64,000 bases of DNA from DASZIT01 sp963709665 (GTDB lineage: Bacteria; Actinomycetota; Acidimicrobiia; Acidimicrobiales; RAAP-2). A program made the position numbers and the translations under genes. The notes beneath the pieces were generated by a model. It worked only from the letters and a program-made list of their open reading frames with translations. It ran no database searches and was not told the origin of the DNA. Below are positions 8,373 to 17,904 of this stretch, one piece after another; the stretch's first letter is position 1; the number at the start of each line of letters is the position of its first letter. The DNA lies in NCBI GenBank assembly GCA_963709665.1, contig CAVPWU010000001.1, forward strand, positions 1 to 64,000, written 5' to 3'.

Positions 8373-9349
8373 ATGACACGCCAGCCCTCCGAGCCACAGC
8401 CGCTCGACCCGACGTTCGCCGAGCTCCTCGAGGTGCTCCCGGACATGGTCTTCGACACGGAGACCCTCCCGGTGATCCGCGAGCTCCTGGCGTCGGGGGT
8501 CCCCGCCGACACCTTCGACGACGTCACCGTGGCCGAGCACCTGGTGGACGAGGCGGCCGGTGTGGTGGTCCGGGTGTTCACCCCCCGGGCCGGCGGCGGC
8601 GGGGGGGGACGCCGGGTGGACGGCCCTGCCTCTACTGGATGCACGGCGGCGGCTTTCTGATCGGGAACCGCTGGATGGACGACGCCCGGCTGGTCCCCTG
8701 GTCGAGCGCGCTCGACTGCGTGGTGGTGTCGGTGGAGTACCGGTTGGCCCCCGAGCACCCCTACCCGGCGCCGTTGGACGACTGCTACGCCGGACTCGCC
8801 TGGGTCCACGGCCACGCCGACGAGCTGGGGATCGACCGGGGGCGGATCGGGGTGGGCGGGCTCAGCGCCGGGGCGGGCCTGGCCGCCGCTCTCGCCATCC
8901 TGGCCCGCGACCGCCGCCAGCTCCCGGTGGCCTTCCAGTACCTCGACAGCCCGATGCTCGACGACCGGATCGAGACCCCCTCCAGCCAGTCCGACTGGCT
9001 GGTCATCTGGACCCGGACCTCCAACCGGTTCGGGTGGGACGCCTATCTCGGCGGGGCGGCCGGCGCCGACGACCCGCCGCGGCATGCGGTGCCGGCCCGG
9101 AACCCCGACCTCACCGGCCTGCCCCCCGCCTTCGTGGTGGTGGGGGGTGCCGACGGCTTCCGGGACGAGGACATCGAGTACGCCACCCGGCTGAACGGGG
9201 CGGGCGTGCCGACCGAGCTCCACGTGTTCCCGGGGATGCCCCACGGGTTCTCGGTGTTCGCCCCGGGGGACGTGTCGGAGGTCGCTTCCGCCGCCGCCCT
9301 CCGGTGGCTGGGTGCCCAGATGGATCGGGCCCGGCAGCCGGCGGGGTAG
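8373..9349 (+). pseudogene. alpha/beta hydrolase (HSL family), frameshifted
   Basis: The N-terminal part (ATG 8373, RBS AAAGG) is in one frame and the rest in another. The shift lies at a run of eight G at 8601-8608; one extra base would restore a single protein of about 325 aa. The restored enzyme has the HSL-type oxyanion motif HGGGF just after the shift, the nucleophile motif GLSAGA, the Asp region GGADGFRDED and the catalytic His in MPHGF, so every catalytic element is intact. It is either a polymerase or sequencing slip or a phase-variable tract. Predicted role is carboxylester hydrolysis. Confidence 0.85.
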
Positions 9350-9360
9350 GGCCCGGCGCG

Positions 9361-9391
9361 CCAGCGGCCCCCGCCGGGCGGAGGCCGCTGG
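9361..9391. terminator. hairpin between convergent genes
   Basis: CCAGCGGCC (9361-9369) and GGCCGCTGG (9383-9391) form a perfect 9-bp stem around a 13-nt loop, 12 nt after the hydrolase stop and 31 nt from the convergent SDR stop. No T tract follows; it is probably a bidirectional terminator. Confidence 0.6.
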
Positions 9392-9421
9392 ATCCCATCG
9401 GGGCGGGCACGCCCCCCGGTG

Positions 9422-10248
9422 TCAGAACCGACCGAGCAGGAAGTTGACGGTCGGGGTGGCCTCCGGGAACACCTCGGTGGAGCCGGCCGAGAAGTAGCCC
9501 ATGTCGGTCACCACGGTGATGCCGCTGATGGCGGCGGCGGCGGCGCTGCACAGGAACACCAGCGGGTAGGCCTGCTCGAGCGGGGTGGAGGCCTCCACGC
9601 CGGCCTCCTCGCGGTAGTCGGCGCCGAAGCCCAGCCACTGCTCCTTGTTGGCCTGGGCCAGCGGGGTGTCGGTGGGTCCGGGGCAGATGGCGTTGATCCG
9701 GATGCCCTTCTTCAACAGCGGGAAGGCCTGCATGGCCACGTAGGCGCAGATGGCCTGCTTGGTCGACATGTAGTCGGCCCCGCCGTTCTCGGCCACCCAG
9801 GCCACCGCGCTGTCGAAGTCGGGCGTGGCCAGGTACTCCTTGATCCGGGGGAGCTGGGCCTCCCAGCCCAGGCCGGCCGCCGAGGAGATGAAGCCGATGG
9901 CCGATCCCCGGGGCAGCTGGTCGGCGGCCAGCAGCTGGTCGATCAGGTGGCGGTGGCCGATGAAGTTGATCTTGTCGATGTTGGGGGTGCCCTCGGCCAC
10001 CCCGGCGCACGACAGCAGGGCGTCGACCGGCCCGCCCAGCTTGGCCACAGCGGCATCGATGGAGTCGCGCTCGGCCAGGTTCACGTGGATCGACTCCACC
10101 CCGGGAGCGACACCTCGGCGTAGTCCATGACGATCACCTCGGCCCCGGCGTCCTTCAGCAGCTCCGCCGCCGCCGCCCCCATGCCGGTGGCCCCACCGAC
10201 CACCAGTGCCCTCTTGCCGTCGTAACGGAATGCGTCAAACGTTGTCAT
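9422..10248 (-). pseudogene. SDR family oxidoreductase, frameshifted
   Basis: The gene begins at ATG 10248 (GAGAGGACC upstream) and encodes the nucleotide-binding segment GGATGMG, then shifts frame at about 10099-10105 in a C4/G3 run; one missing base explains it. The rest is intact: catalytic YMSTK, the ICPGPTDTPL substrate loop and a normal C terminus, giving about 275 aa when joined. The long spacing and the PGPTDTPL motif resemble 3-alpha-hydroxysteroid or coniferyl-alcohol dehydrogenase-like SDRs. It is the last gene of the minus-strand operon beginning with the ALDH at 15567. Confidence 0.85.
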
Positions 10249-10331
10249 GCTGGTCCTCTCGTGAACGTTGCGTTGGTGTGTGATTGCCGCTCGGTCGAGC
10301 CGGTGCGCCGGACAGCGCCCGTCCAATGATG

Positions 10332-11549
10332 TCAGGCCACGACACCCCGGACCTTCAGGTCCACGATGGCGTCCCAGTCGAACCCCAGCTCCTCGAGGAT
10401 CTGGTCCCCGTGCTCGTTGAACTCGGGGGCCCGCCGGGTGGGGGCCGGCTCGTTGTCGAACTGCACGGGGGCGGCGGCCAGCTGGAACGGGGTGCCCCCC
10501 GCCGTCTTGCACTCCTGGACGTAGCCGTTGGCCACCGACTGGGGGTCGGCGGCCGCCTCCAGGGTGTGCTGCACCACCGCCCACTGGCCGTCGAAGTCGG
10601 CCAGCCGCTGGCGCCACTCGGCCAGGGTGCCCCCGGCGAACACCTCGTTGAGGATCTCCGTGGCCTCGAGGTTGTTGGCCATCAGCGAGGCGTGATCGGC
10701 GAACCGGGGGTCGGTGGCCAGCTCGGGCCGGTCGATGGCCACACAGAGGGTGGGCCAGTACTTGGCACCCTGCAGGCAGGTGAACCACAGCAGCCGGCCG
10801 TCCGAGGTGGCATAGGTCCGTGACAGCGGGTTGGAGCCCATGGCGTTGGCGGCGGGGGCGGTCCAGGGCTTGTCGAGCATCAGGGAGAGGGCCAGGGCCT
10901 GGCCCATCGCCCACATGCCGGTCCCCAGCAACGACACGTCGACGGTGGTGGCCTCGCCGGTCTTCTCCCGGTGGTAGAGGGCGCCCATGATGCCGCCGGC
11001 GATGGTCATCGCCCCGATGGAGTCGCCGAAGCCGGGTGCCGGGGGCATGGGGATGAGGTCGTACTCGGGGCGGTTGACGCCCACCGCCACGCCGGCCCGG
11101 GCCCAGAAGGCCAGGGAGTCGTAGGAGCCCTTGTCGGCATCCTCCCCCCGTTCGCCCTGCCCGGTGCCGCGCACGTAGATGATGTTCGGGTTGTGGGCCC
11201 GGATGTCCTCCACGTCGACGTGGAGCTTGGTCCGCACCCGGGGGAGCTTGTTGGTGAGGAAGACGTCGGAGGTCTCGGCCAGCTTGTAGAGGATCTCCAG
11301 TCCCTCGGGGGAGGTGAGGTCGAGGGCCAGGCTCTTCTTCCCCCGGTTGGAGTGCTCGAGCAGCACGTGGACGTCACCGGAGATCAGCCCGATGCCGGTG
11401 GAGGCCAGCCCCCGCATGGCGTCCCCCCGCTCGACGTGCTCGATCTTGATGACCTCGGCGCCCCAGTCGGCCAGCAGCGCGGAGGCGGCGGGCACGAAGG
11501 TGTGCTCCGCCACCTCGAGCACCCGGACACCCTGCATGACTTCCTTCAT
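10332..11549 (-). CDS. family III CoA transferase (CaiB/BaiF)
   Basis: A 405-aa protein of normal family length. The N-terminal motif GVRVLEVAEHTFVPAASALL and the segment GAEVIKIE are diagnostic of CaiB/BaiF proteins; the usual catalytic Asp region falls near TSDVFLTN and NIIYVRGTG. ATG 11549 is preceded by GAGGGAG; the open frame upstream is not conserved. It lies in the acyl-CoA dehydrogenase operon, where it would load a carboxylic acid substrate with CoA taken from another acyl-CoA. Confidence 0.92.
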   Translation of the reverse strand: MKEVMQGVRVLEVAEHTFVPAASALLADWGAEVIKIEHVERGDAMRGLASTGIGLISGDVHVLLEHSNRGKKSLALDLTSPEGLEILYKLAETSDVFLTNKLPRVRTKLHVDVEDIRAHNPNIIYVRGTGQGERGEDADKGSYDSLAFWARAGVAVGVNRPEYDLIPMPPAPGFGDSIGAMTIAGGIMGALYHREKTGEATTVDVSLLGTGMWAMGQALALSLMLDKPWTAPAANAMGSNPLSRTYATSDGRLLWFTCLQGAKYWPTLCVAIDRPELATDPRFADHASLMANNLEATEILNEVFAGGTLAEWRQRLADFDGQWAVVQHTLEAAADPQSVANGYVQECKTAGGTPFQLAAAPVQFDNEPAPTRRAPEFNEHGDQILEELGFDWDAIVDLKVRGVVA

Positions 11550-11646
11550 TCGATCACTCCCTCGATACGGACCTGGGCGAGCGGACGCTCGTCCAGACGA
11601 TAGATGTGGGGCCGGGCGGGCCACCCGTCGGTCGGGCCTACCGGGC

Positions 11647-12909
11647 TCAGGTGGCGTTACCCCGGGGGACGTCCCGGAAGGCCACGTCGCGGTCGCCGGC
11701 GCGCTCCCGGGGCATGCCGAGCACCCGCTCACTGATCACGTTGCGGGCCATCTCCGTGGTCCCGCCCCCGATGGTGGAGACCTGGCGCATCAGGAAGTCG
11801 GTACCGGTGTCGACCAGGGCGCCGTCGGAGGAGGTCCAGGCACCGCCGTCGTCGCCGGCGATCTCGAAGCCGATGCTGGTGGTGCGGGAGGTCTCCACCC
11901 CGGAGTAGAGGCGACCGATGGCGGCCGACTGGTCGGACATGGTGCCGGTGGTCATCCCCTCGGCCAGGCGACCCTGCAGCGCCTCGCCCACCACCTGCAG
12001 CGTGCGGGCCTCGCCGATCAGGTCGCGGGCCACCGGATCGTCGATCCGCTGGCCGCTCCGGGCGATCTCCAGCACCGCCTGGGCGCCGATACCGGCGTGC
12101 ACCCGGTCGGTGGGGATGGTGACGTAGGGGGAGTTGTGGAGCATGCGCTCGTGGAACATCCACCGGATCCCCACCGTCCACCCGTCGTCCACCTCGCCGA
12201 TCCGGTCGGTGTCCGGTACCCGGACGTCGGCCAGGAACTCCTGGCAGAACTCCTTGGTGCCGTTGATCATCTCGATCCGGTGCACCTCGACGCCGGGCTG
12301 GTGGATGGGCAGGATGAAGACGGTGAGGCCGCGGTGCTTGGGCACGTCCCAGTTGGTGCGGGCCAGGCAGAGGCCCCAGTCCGACCACCAGGCACCGGTG
12401 GTCCACACCTTCGACCCGTTCAGCACCCACTCGTCGCCGTCCCGGACGGCGGTGGTGAGGGCGCCGGCCACGTCGGAGCCCCCACTCGGCTCGGAGAGGA
12501 ACTGCATCCACAGCTCCTCGCCCTTCAGGATGGCCGGCAGGTGGGCCCGCTTCTGCGCCTCGGTGCCGAAGTCGAGCAGGACGGCACCGCACGGCGAGAT
12601 GGTCGGCGACTGGAACCGCACCGGGTACTCGTACCCGGCCAACTCGTCATTGAGGGCCCGCTGATGGTCGGGGGTGAGCCCCTGGCCGCCGTACTCGGTG
12701 GGGAAGCAGACGCCGGCCAGGCCGGCGTCGAACAGCATCCGCTGCACCTCGCGGTCGCGGGCCACCTCGGCGAGCTCCTGCTCGTCGGTGCGCTCGTTGC
12801 GGAGGATGCCGCGCATCTGGCCCGGCTCCACCTCCTTGAGGTTGGAGCGGATCCACGACCGGGCCTGCTGCCGGAAGGTCTCGACGTCCACGGGGACCGG
12901 ATCGCTCAT
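11647..12909 (-). CDS. acyl-CoA dehydrogenase (FadE type)
   Basis: A 420-aa flavoprotein. It has the FAD/substrate motif QFLSEPSGGSDVAG near residue 130, the WVLNGSKVWTTGA strand region near 155-170, and the C-terminal GGGTTEMARNVISERVLG. The start ATG overlaps the stop of the partner acyl-CoA dehydrogenase (ATGA), which implies coupled translation. Such adjacent unequal pairs in actinobacteria form alpha2-beta2 heterotetramers acting on bulky or ring-bearing acyl-CoAs (FadE28/FadE29 type). The glutamate used by medium-chain enzymes is not at the usual place, and I cannot assign the base by eye. Confidence 0.92.
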   Translation of the reverse strand: MSDPVPVDVETFRQQARSWIRSNLKEVEPGQMRGILRNERTDEQELAEVARDREVQRMLFDAGLAGVCFPTEYGGQGLTPDHQRALNDELAGYEYPVRFQSPTISPCGAVLLDFGTEAQKRAHLPAILKGEELWMQFLSEPSGGSDVAGALTTAVRDGDEWVLNGSKVWTTGAWWSDWGLCLARTNWDVPKHRGLTVFILPIHQPGVEVHRIEMINGTKEFCQEFLADVRVPDTDRIGEVDDGWTVGIRWMFHERMLHNSPYVTIPTDRVHAGIGAQAVLEIARSGQRIDDPVARDLIGEARTLQVVGEALQGRLAEGMTTGTMSDQSAAIGRLYSGVETSRTTSIGFEIAGDDGGAWTSSDGALVDTGTDFLMRQVSTIGGGTTEMARNVISERVLGMPRERAGDRDVAFRDVPRGNAT

Positions 12910-14046
12910 GCCGCGTCGACCCCCTTCTCGAAGAGGTCGGCGATCCGCTGCCGGTGGTCGGCCGGGGTGCCGTAGAGGGTGCGGTTCATGGTGTGCCGGC
13001 GCAGGTAGAGGTGGAGGTCGTGCTCGTAGGTCAGGCCGATCCCGCCGTGCATCTGGACGCAGTCCTGCAGGAGGTCCGAGCCGTACTCGCCGATGAAGGC
13101 CTTGGCCGCGCTCGACCAGCTCGCCGGCCTCGGGAGCATGCGACGACACGGCGGCGGCGGCGGCGTCGGCGATGGCGTGGCTGGCCTCCAGCCAGGTCTT
13201 CATGTCGGCGAACCGGTGCTTGAGCTCCTGGTAGGAGGCGAGGGGACGGCCGAAGGAGTACCGGTCGAACGCCCACTCGATGGTGACGTCCAGGGCGATC
13301 TGCATGGCACCGACCGACTCGGCGGTGGCGATGACCAGTGCCAGCTGTAGTTGTCGCTCCACCTGGTCGTCGGCGGCGCCCACCGCCCCCAGGGCGGCCT
13401 CTCCGGGGACCCGCACGCCGTCGAAGGTGACCTCGCCGAAGCGACGGGTGAGGTCGACTGCCTGCATGGGGCGCACCGACACGCCGGCGGTGTCGAGGGG
13501 GACCACCGCCTGGGTGAGCCCGTCGCCGGTGCGGCCGGTCACCAGCAGGTGGCTCGACCGGTCGGCTGACTCCACGGGACGCAGGGTCCCGTCGATCACC
13601 AGCTCGGGGCCGTCCACCCGGATGGCCAGGCCGATCGCCCGCTTCCGGTCGTCCGGTCGGGGCTCCCGGTAGCACCACGAGGCGATCGACGTCCCGGCCA
13701 GCAGGCCGTCGAGGAGCTCCCGGTGGGCCCCCGAGGCGTCGTCGCTGAGGGCGGAGGCCACCAGGTTGGTGGGCGCCAGGGGACCGGGCGCCGCGTGCCG
13801 TCCGAACTCGTGGGCGATCAGGGTGAGGTCGACCACCCCGTCGCCGCTGATGGATCCGCCGCCCCGCTCCTCGCCGACCAGCAGTGAGGTCCAGCCGAGC
13901 TCGGCGCCCCGGCGCCAGTAGGTGGGGTCGAAGCCGGCCCCGTCCTCACGGAGCCGTCGGACCTCGGCCACCGACGCCTGCTCGTTCAGGAACTTGGCGG
14001 TGGTGTCGCGGAAGAACTCCTGGTCGGAGGTGAGGCTCAGCAGCAT
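12906..14046 (-). pseudogene. acyl-CoA dehydrogenase partner subunit, frameshifted
   Basis: The first 310 or so residues run from ATG 14046 in one frame; the C-terminal 70 residues, including VQMHGGIGLTYEHDLHLYLR, are in another frame that ends at 12906. The shift is at 13111-13120 and one extra base explains it. As sequenced, the first frame instead reads on through 65 nonsense residues straight into the downstream acyl-CoA dehydrogenase, giving a spurious 799-aa fusion. The rebuilt protein (about 380 aa) is the smaller-similarity member of a heteromeric pair. Confidence 0.87.
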
Positions 14047-14085
14047 GTCGCTGCCCGGGGGGAGCGGTGGCGGGTCGGCGCGGGA

Positions 14086-15567
14086 TCAGGCACTGGGCCA
14101 GGCCAGGGACTTCGTCTCGAGGTACTGGTCGAAGCCGGCCAGGCCGTTCTGCCGGCCCACCCCGCTGTCCTTGTAGCCGCCGAACGGGACGTCGGCGCCG
14201 TACCACACGCCCCCGTTCACGCCCATGGTGCCGGCCCGGACCCGGCGGGCCACCGAGAACGCCCGGTCGAGGTCGGCGGAGGTGACCGCCCCGCTCAGCC
14301 CGTAGATGCTGTCGTTGGCGATGCGCACGGCGTCGTCGTCGTCCTCGAAGGGGATGACCACCAGCACCGGCCCGAAGATCTCCTGCTGGGCGATGGTCAT
14401 CGAGTTGTCCACGTCGGTGAACATGGTCGGCTCGACGAAGTACCCCTTGGGGAGGTCGGCGGGACGGCCGCCGCCGACCGCCAGGGTGGCCCCCTCCTTG
14501 ACGCCCGTCTCGATGTAGCCCATCACCCGGTCGCGCTGCTTGGCGCTGATGAGCGGGCCCATCATCACGTCGGGCCGCTGGGGGTCCCCGTAGGGCACCA
14601 TGCCCAGGTAGGTCTTGAGCAGCTCCACGCCCTCGTCGTAGCGGGAGCGGGGGAGCAGCATCCGGGTGGGGATGGCGCACCCCTGGCCGGCGTGGGCGCA
14701 GACCGCCAGCCCCATCATCAGGGCCGACTCGAACTCGGCGTCGTCCAGGATGATGGCGGCCGACTTGCCCCCCAGCTCGAGGAAGAGCCGCTTCATGGTG
14801 GCGGCCCCCTTCTCCATGATCCGCTTCCCGACGGCGGTGGACCCGGTGAAGGAGATGAGGTCGACCTGGCGGGACAGGGTCAGCTCCTCGCCGACCAGGT
14901 GGTCCGACGACGTCACCACGTTGAGCACCCCGGGCGGGATGTCGGTCTTCTCGGCGGCCAGCCGCCCGATGAAGGTGGCGTTCCACGGGGTGTCGGGGGC
15001 CGGCTTCAGCACCACGGTGTTGCCGGTGGCCAGCGCCTGGCCCAGCTTGACCAGCGACACCTCGAAGGGGAAGTTCCACGGGGTGATGGCCCCCACCACG
15101 CCCACCGGCTCCTTGATGATGAGGCGGGAGTTGTTCCCGCCCCGGAAGTCGGCGGCGTCGGTCAGGCGGGTCTCCCACTCGAACTCGTCGATGAGCTTGG
15201 CCGGGTAGCGGAGGGCGTCGGCCAGCGGGGCGGTCATCTGCGGCCCGTCGGTCAGCATCCGCGGGCAGCCGACCTCGAGGATCAGCTCCTCGCGCAGCTC
15301 CTCCTGCTCCTCTTCGAGAGCGCTCTGCAGCTGCTCGAGGCAGTGCTTGCGGAAGGCCCGGTTGGTCGACCAGTCGGTCTCGTCGAAGGCCCGCCGGGCG
15401 GCCCCGATGGCCCGCTGCATGTCGGCGGTCGAGGCATCGGCCACCGAGCCCAGGACCTCCTCGGTGGCCGGGTTGACGTTGTCGAACGTCTTCCCGGACT
15501 CGGCGTCGACCAGCTTGCCGTCGATCAGCATCCTGGTCTCCGGGTCGATCTTCGCGACGTCAGCCAT
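14086..15567 (-). CDS. NAD(P)-dependent aldehyde dehydrogenase
   Basis: A 493-aa ALDH-superfamily enzyme. Catalytic residues are visible: Asn165 in PWNFP, Glu264 in LELGGKS, and nucleophile Cys297 in AGQGC. The cofactor-binding FTGSTAVGK is near 240. It oxidises an aldehyde to the acid, giving the substrate for the CoA transferase two genes later. It is first in a minus-strand operon, and its upstream region contains two strong dyads that may bind the nearby TetR protein. Confidence 0.93.
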   Translation of the reverse strand: MADVAKIDPETRMLIDGKLVDAESGKTFDNVNPATEEVLGSVADASTADMQRAIGAARRAFDETDWSTNRAFRKHCLEQLQSALEEEQEELREELILEVGCPRMLTDGPQMTAPLADALRYPAKLIDEFEWETRLTDAADFRGGNNSRLIIKEPVGVVGAITPWNFPFEVSLVKLGQALATGNTVVLKPAPDTPWNATFIGRLAAEKTDIPPGVLNVVTSSDHLVGEELTLSRQVDLISFTGSTAVGKRIMEKGAATMKRLFLELGGKSAAIILDDAEFESALMMGLAVCAHAGQGCAIPTRMLLPRSRYDEGVELLKTYLGMVPYGDPQRPDVMMGPLISAKQRDRVMGYIETGVKEGATLAVGGGRPADLPKGYFVEPTMFTDVDNSMTIAQQEIFGPVLVVIPFEDDDDAVRIANDSIYGLSGAVTSADLDRAFSVARRVRAGTMGVNGGVWYGADVPFGGYKDSGVGRQNGLAGFDQYLETKSLAWPSA

Positions 15568-15906
15568 GGTTTCCTCCCCGATCGCTCACCGAGCGTGTGG
15601 TGATATTCACGTTATTGGGAAAAAAGAATATCGTTCGCGCGAGATCGCGCAACTTCGGCACCCGCCCCTCCGAGAGGTGCTGGTGGCGGACCCCGGCCGG
15701 CACCCGCCTGCGACCGGGCCGGGACCCCGGGCCGGGGGACGGGGTTCCCACCCCCGTTCCTCCAGGCCAGACCCATCGTCGACCGGCCGCCCCCACCGGG
15801 GCCCGGACGATGGGAACCTCGGCACGGGGTCCCCGGGGCGTCGCCCCATGTGCTTGTGGCGTCCTCCACCACGTACAGTAGGGACGAGTAGAGCACTGGA
15901 GGCCCG
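15568..15906. promoter_or_regulatory. ALDH/thiolase divergent region with two dyads
   Basis: This 339-base gap has no gene. GATATTC (15602-15608) and GAATATC (15626-15632) form a perfect 7-bp inverted repeat with a 17-nt AT-rich spacer, and GCGCGA-GA-TCGCGC (15637-15650) is a second perfect dyad. Both lie 35-85 bp upstream of the ALDH start, in the only AT-rich patch nearby. TACAGT at 15874-15879 may be the -10 of the thiolase, whose RBS GGAGG is at 15899. Operator function is inferred. Confidence 0.5.
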
Positions 15907-17085
15907 ATGACTGATGCTGTGATCCTGTCCGCCTGCCGGACGGCTATTGGAACCGCGTTCCGGGGGAGCCTGACCGAGACGACGGCGTTCGACCTGGCCG
16001 AGGTGGTGGTGGCCGAGGCGCTGCGACGCTCCTCGCTCGAGGCGTCCGACGTCGACGACGTCGTCCTCGGCGAGGGCCTCTACGGAGGTGGGGTGATCGC
16101 CCGGTACGCCGCCATCACCCAGGGCATGGTCAAGGTGCCCGGGATGTCGGTCAACCGTCACTGCGCCGCCGGGCTGACCGCCGTCCAGGTGGCGGCGGCC
16201 AACATCCGAGCCGGCATGGCCGACGCCATCCTGGCCGGCGGCACCAACTCGGCCTCCACCTCCCCGACGAGCATGTTCCGCACCCCGGGCACCGAGGACG
16301 ACGTCAACCGCTGGATGCCCCCGACCCATCCGGAGACGCCGGACGCCCCGACCCTGGACATGTCGATCACCGTGGGGTGGAACACCGCGGTCGAGGCCGG
16401 CATCACCCGCCAGGCGATGGACGACTGGGCACTGCGCTCGCACCAGCGGGCCATCGCCGCCATCGACGAGGGCCGCTTCCACGACGAGATCATCCCGATG
16501 AAGGTGACCCTCAAGAGCGGCGAGGTGATCACCTGGGAGGTCGACGAGCACCCCCGCCGGACCAGCTCGGCCGAGAAGATGGCCTCCCTCAAGGTGCTGC
16601 ACCCGGAGATCCCCGACTTCTCCATCACCGCCGGGAACGCCGCCGGCGCCAACGACGCCGCCTCCGCCCTGATGGTCGCCTCCTCCGAGCTGGCCGACCA
16701 GCGCGGCCTCGAGGCCCTGGCCACCATCCGCGGCTGGGCCTCCATCGGGGTGGAGCCGGCCCGCACCGGCATGGCCCCCATCGAGGCCATCCCGCTGGCC
16801 CTCCACAAGGCCGGGCTCTCCCTGGCCGACGTGCACCTCTTCGAGGTCAACGAGGCGTTCGCCTCGGTGCCCGTGGCCACCTGCGCCGCCCTCGGACTCG
16901 ACGAGGAGATCGTCAACGTCTCCGGGAGCGGGTGCAGCCTGGGCCACCCGGTGGCCGCCACCGGTGCCCGCATGCTGACCACCATGGTCTACGAGCTGCG
17001 CCGACGGGGCGGCGGCATCGGCGTGGTGTCGATGTGCGCCGGTGGTGGCATGGGCTCGGCCATGGTCATCGACGTGGCCGGGTGA
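15907..17085 (+). CDS. acetyl-CoA C-acyltransferase (thiolase)
   Basis: A 392-aa thiolase of standard length. All active-site elements are present: nucleophile Cys86 in NRHCAAG, NEAF at 315-318, His347 in GHPVAATG and the second Cys377 in CAGGGMGSA. It cleaves a 3-ketoacyl-CoA to acyl-CoA and acetyl-CoA, the last step of a beta-oxidation turn, or condenses acetyl-CoA. It is divergent from the ALDH/acyl-CoA dehydrogenase operon and followed by a TetR gene, suggesting a shared regulon. Confidence 0.94.
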   Translation: MTDAVILSACRTAIGTAFRGSLTETTAFDLAEVVVAEALRRSSLEASDVDDVVLGEGLYGGGVIARYAAITQGMVKVPGMSVNRHCAAGLTAVQVAAANIRAGMADAILAGGTNSASTSPTSMFRTPGTEDDVNRWMPPTHPETPDAPTLDMSITVGWNTAVEAGITRQAMDDWALRSHQRAIAAIDEGRFHDEIIPMKVTLKSGEVITWEVDEHPRRTSSAEKMASLKVLHPEIPDFSITAGNAAGANDAASALMVASSELADQRGLEALATIRGWASIGVEPARTGMAPIEAIPLALHKAGLSLADVHLFEVNEAFASVPVATCAALGLDEEIVNVSGSGCSLGHPVAATGARMLTTMVYELRRRGGGIGVVSMCAGGGMGSAMVIDVAG

Positions 17086-17157
17086 CCGGACCGCGCAGTA
17101 TCGTCCATCTGACTTGACGGGCCCACCCACCGGGCCCCGACCGGAAGCAGGACCTGC

Positions 17158-17883
17158 ATGACCCAGAACGACACGGCTGCCGCGGCGGAACCCGCCAAGG
17201 TCGATGCCGGCGTCAGCCGCCGGGACCTGGCGGTGGCCAAGTCGCTCGACTCGGCCCGGCTGCGGGCGGAGGGTCGCCTGCAGCGGTTCCTCGACGCCGC
17301 CCTCGAGTTGATGATGGAGGCGGAGCCGGGCCGGGAGGTCACCGTCCAGGAGGTGGTCGAGCGCTCCGGACAGTCGATCCGGCTCTTCTACCAGTACTTC
17401 GGGGGCAAGCACGAGCTGCTCCTGGCCCTGTTCGAGGAGACGGTCCGCACCACCGCCGAGACCCTCCGTCGGCAGATCGCCGACGAGCCGGATCCGCTCG
17501 AACGGCTCCATCGCTTCGTGGTCGAGTACTACCGGACCTGCCGTCCGCTGCCGGAGGGCGAGGCGCCCACCCAGGCGACCAGCGCCTGGATGATGGTGGA
17601 CTTCGCCCAGCAGCTCCTGACCAGCTATCCGACCGAGGCGGCCCAGGCCTTCGCCCCCCTGGTCTCGCTGTTCGGCGACGTGCTCGACGAGGCGGCGGCG
17701 GGCGGAGCCATCCGGGCCGGACTGCGACGGAGCGCGGTGGCCGGCACCATGCTGGAGTCGATCATGTTCCACACCTTCGCGGCGACCATCGGCGGGACCC
17801 CGATCCGCCGGGAGGGTTCCGATCCCGCTGAAGAGCTCTGGGACCTGATCCTCCACGGGGTGAGCCTCCAGGGACCCGCCTGA
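17158..17883 (+). CDS. TetR family transcriptional regulator
   Basis: A 241-aa regulator. The helix-turn-helix lies at about 40-85: RFLDAALELMMEAEPG, then TVQEVVERSGQSIRLFYQYF followed by GGKHELLLALF. The remainder is the all-helical ligand domain. It is 72 nt downstream of the thiolase on the same strand and is the best candidate to bind the dyads between ALDH and thiolase. A GGGCCC repeat with a 7-nt spacer lies between it and the thiolase. By context the ligand is probably an acyl-CoA. Confidence 0.92.
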   Translation: MTQNDTAAAAEPAKVDAGVSRRDLAVAKSLDSARLRAEGRLQRFLDAALELMMEAEPGREVTVQEVVERSGQSIRLFYQYFGGKHELLLALFEETVRTTAETLRRQIADEPDPLERLHRFVVEYYRTCRPLPEGEAPTQATSAWMMVDFAQQLLTSYPTEAAQAFAPLVSLFGDVLDEAAAGGAIRAGLRRSAVAGTMLESIMFHTFAATIGGTPIRREGSDPAEELWDLILHGVSLQGPA

Positions 17884-17904
17884 CCCCCCGGGGTCGGTCG
17901 CCGG

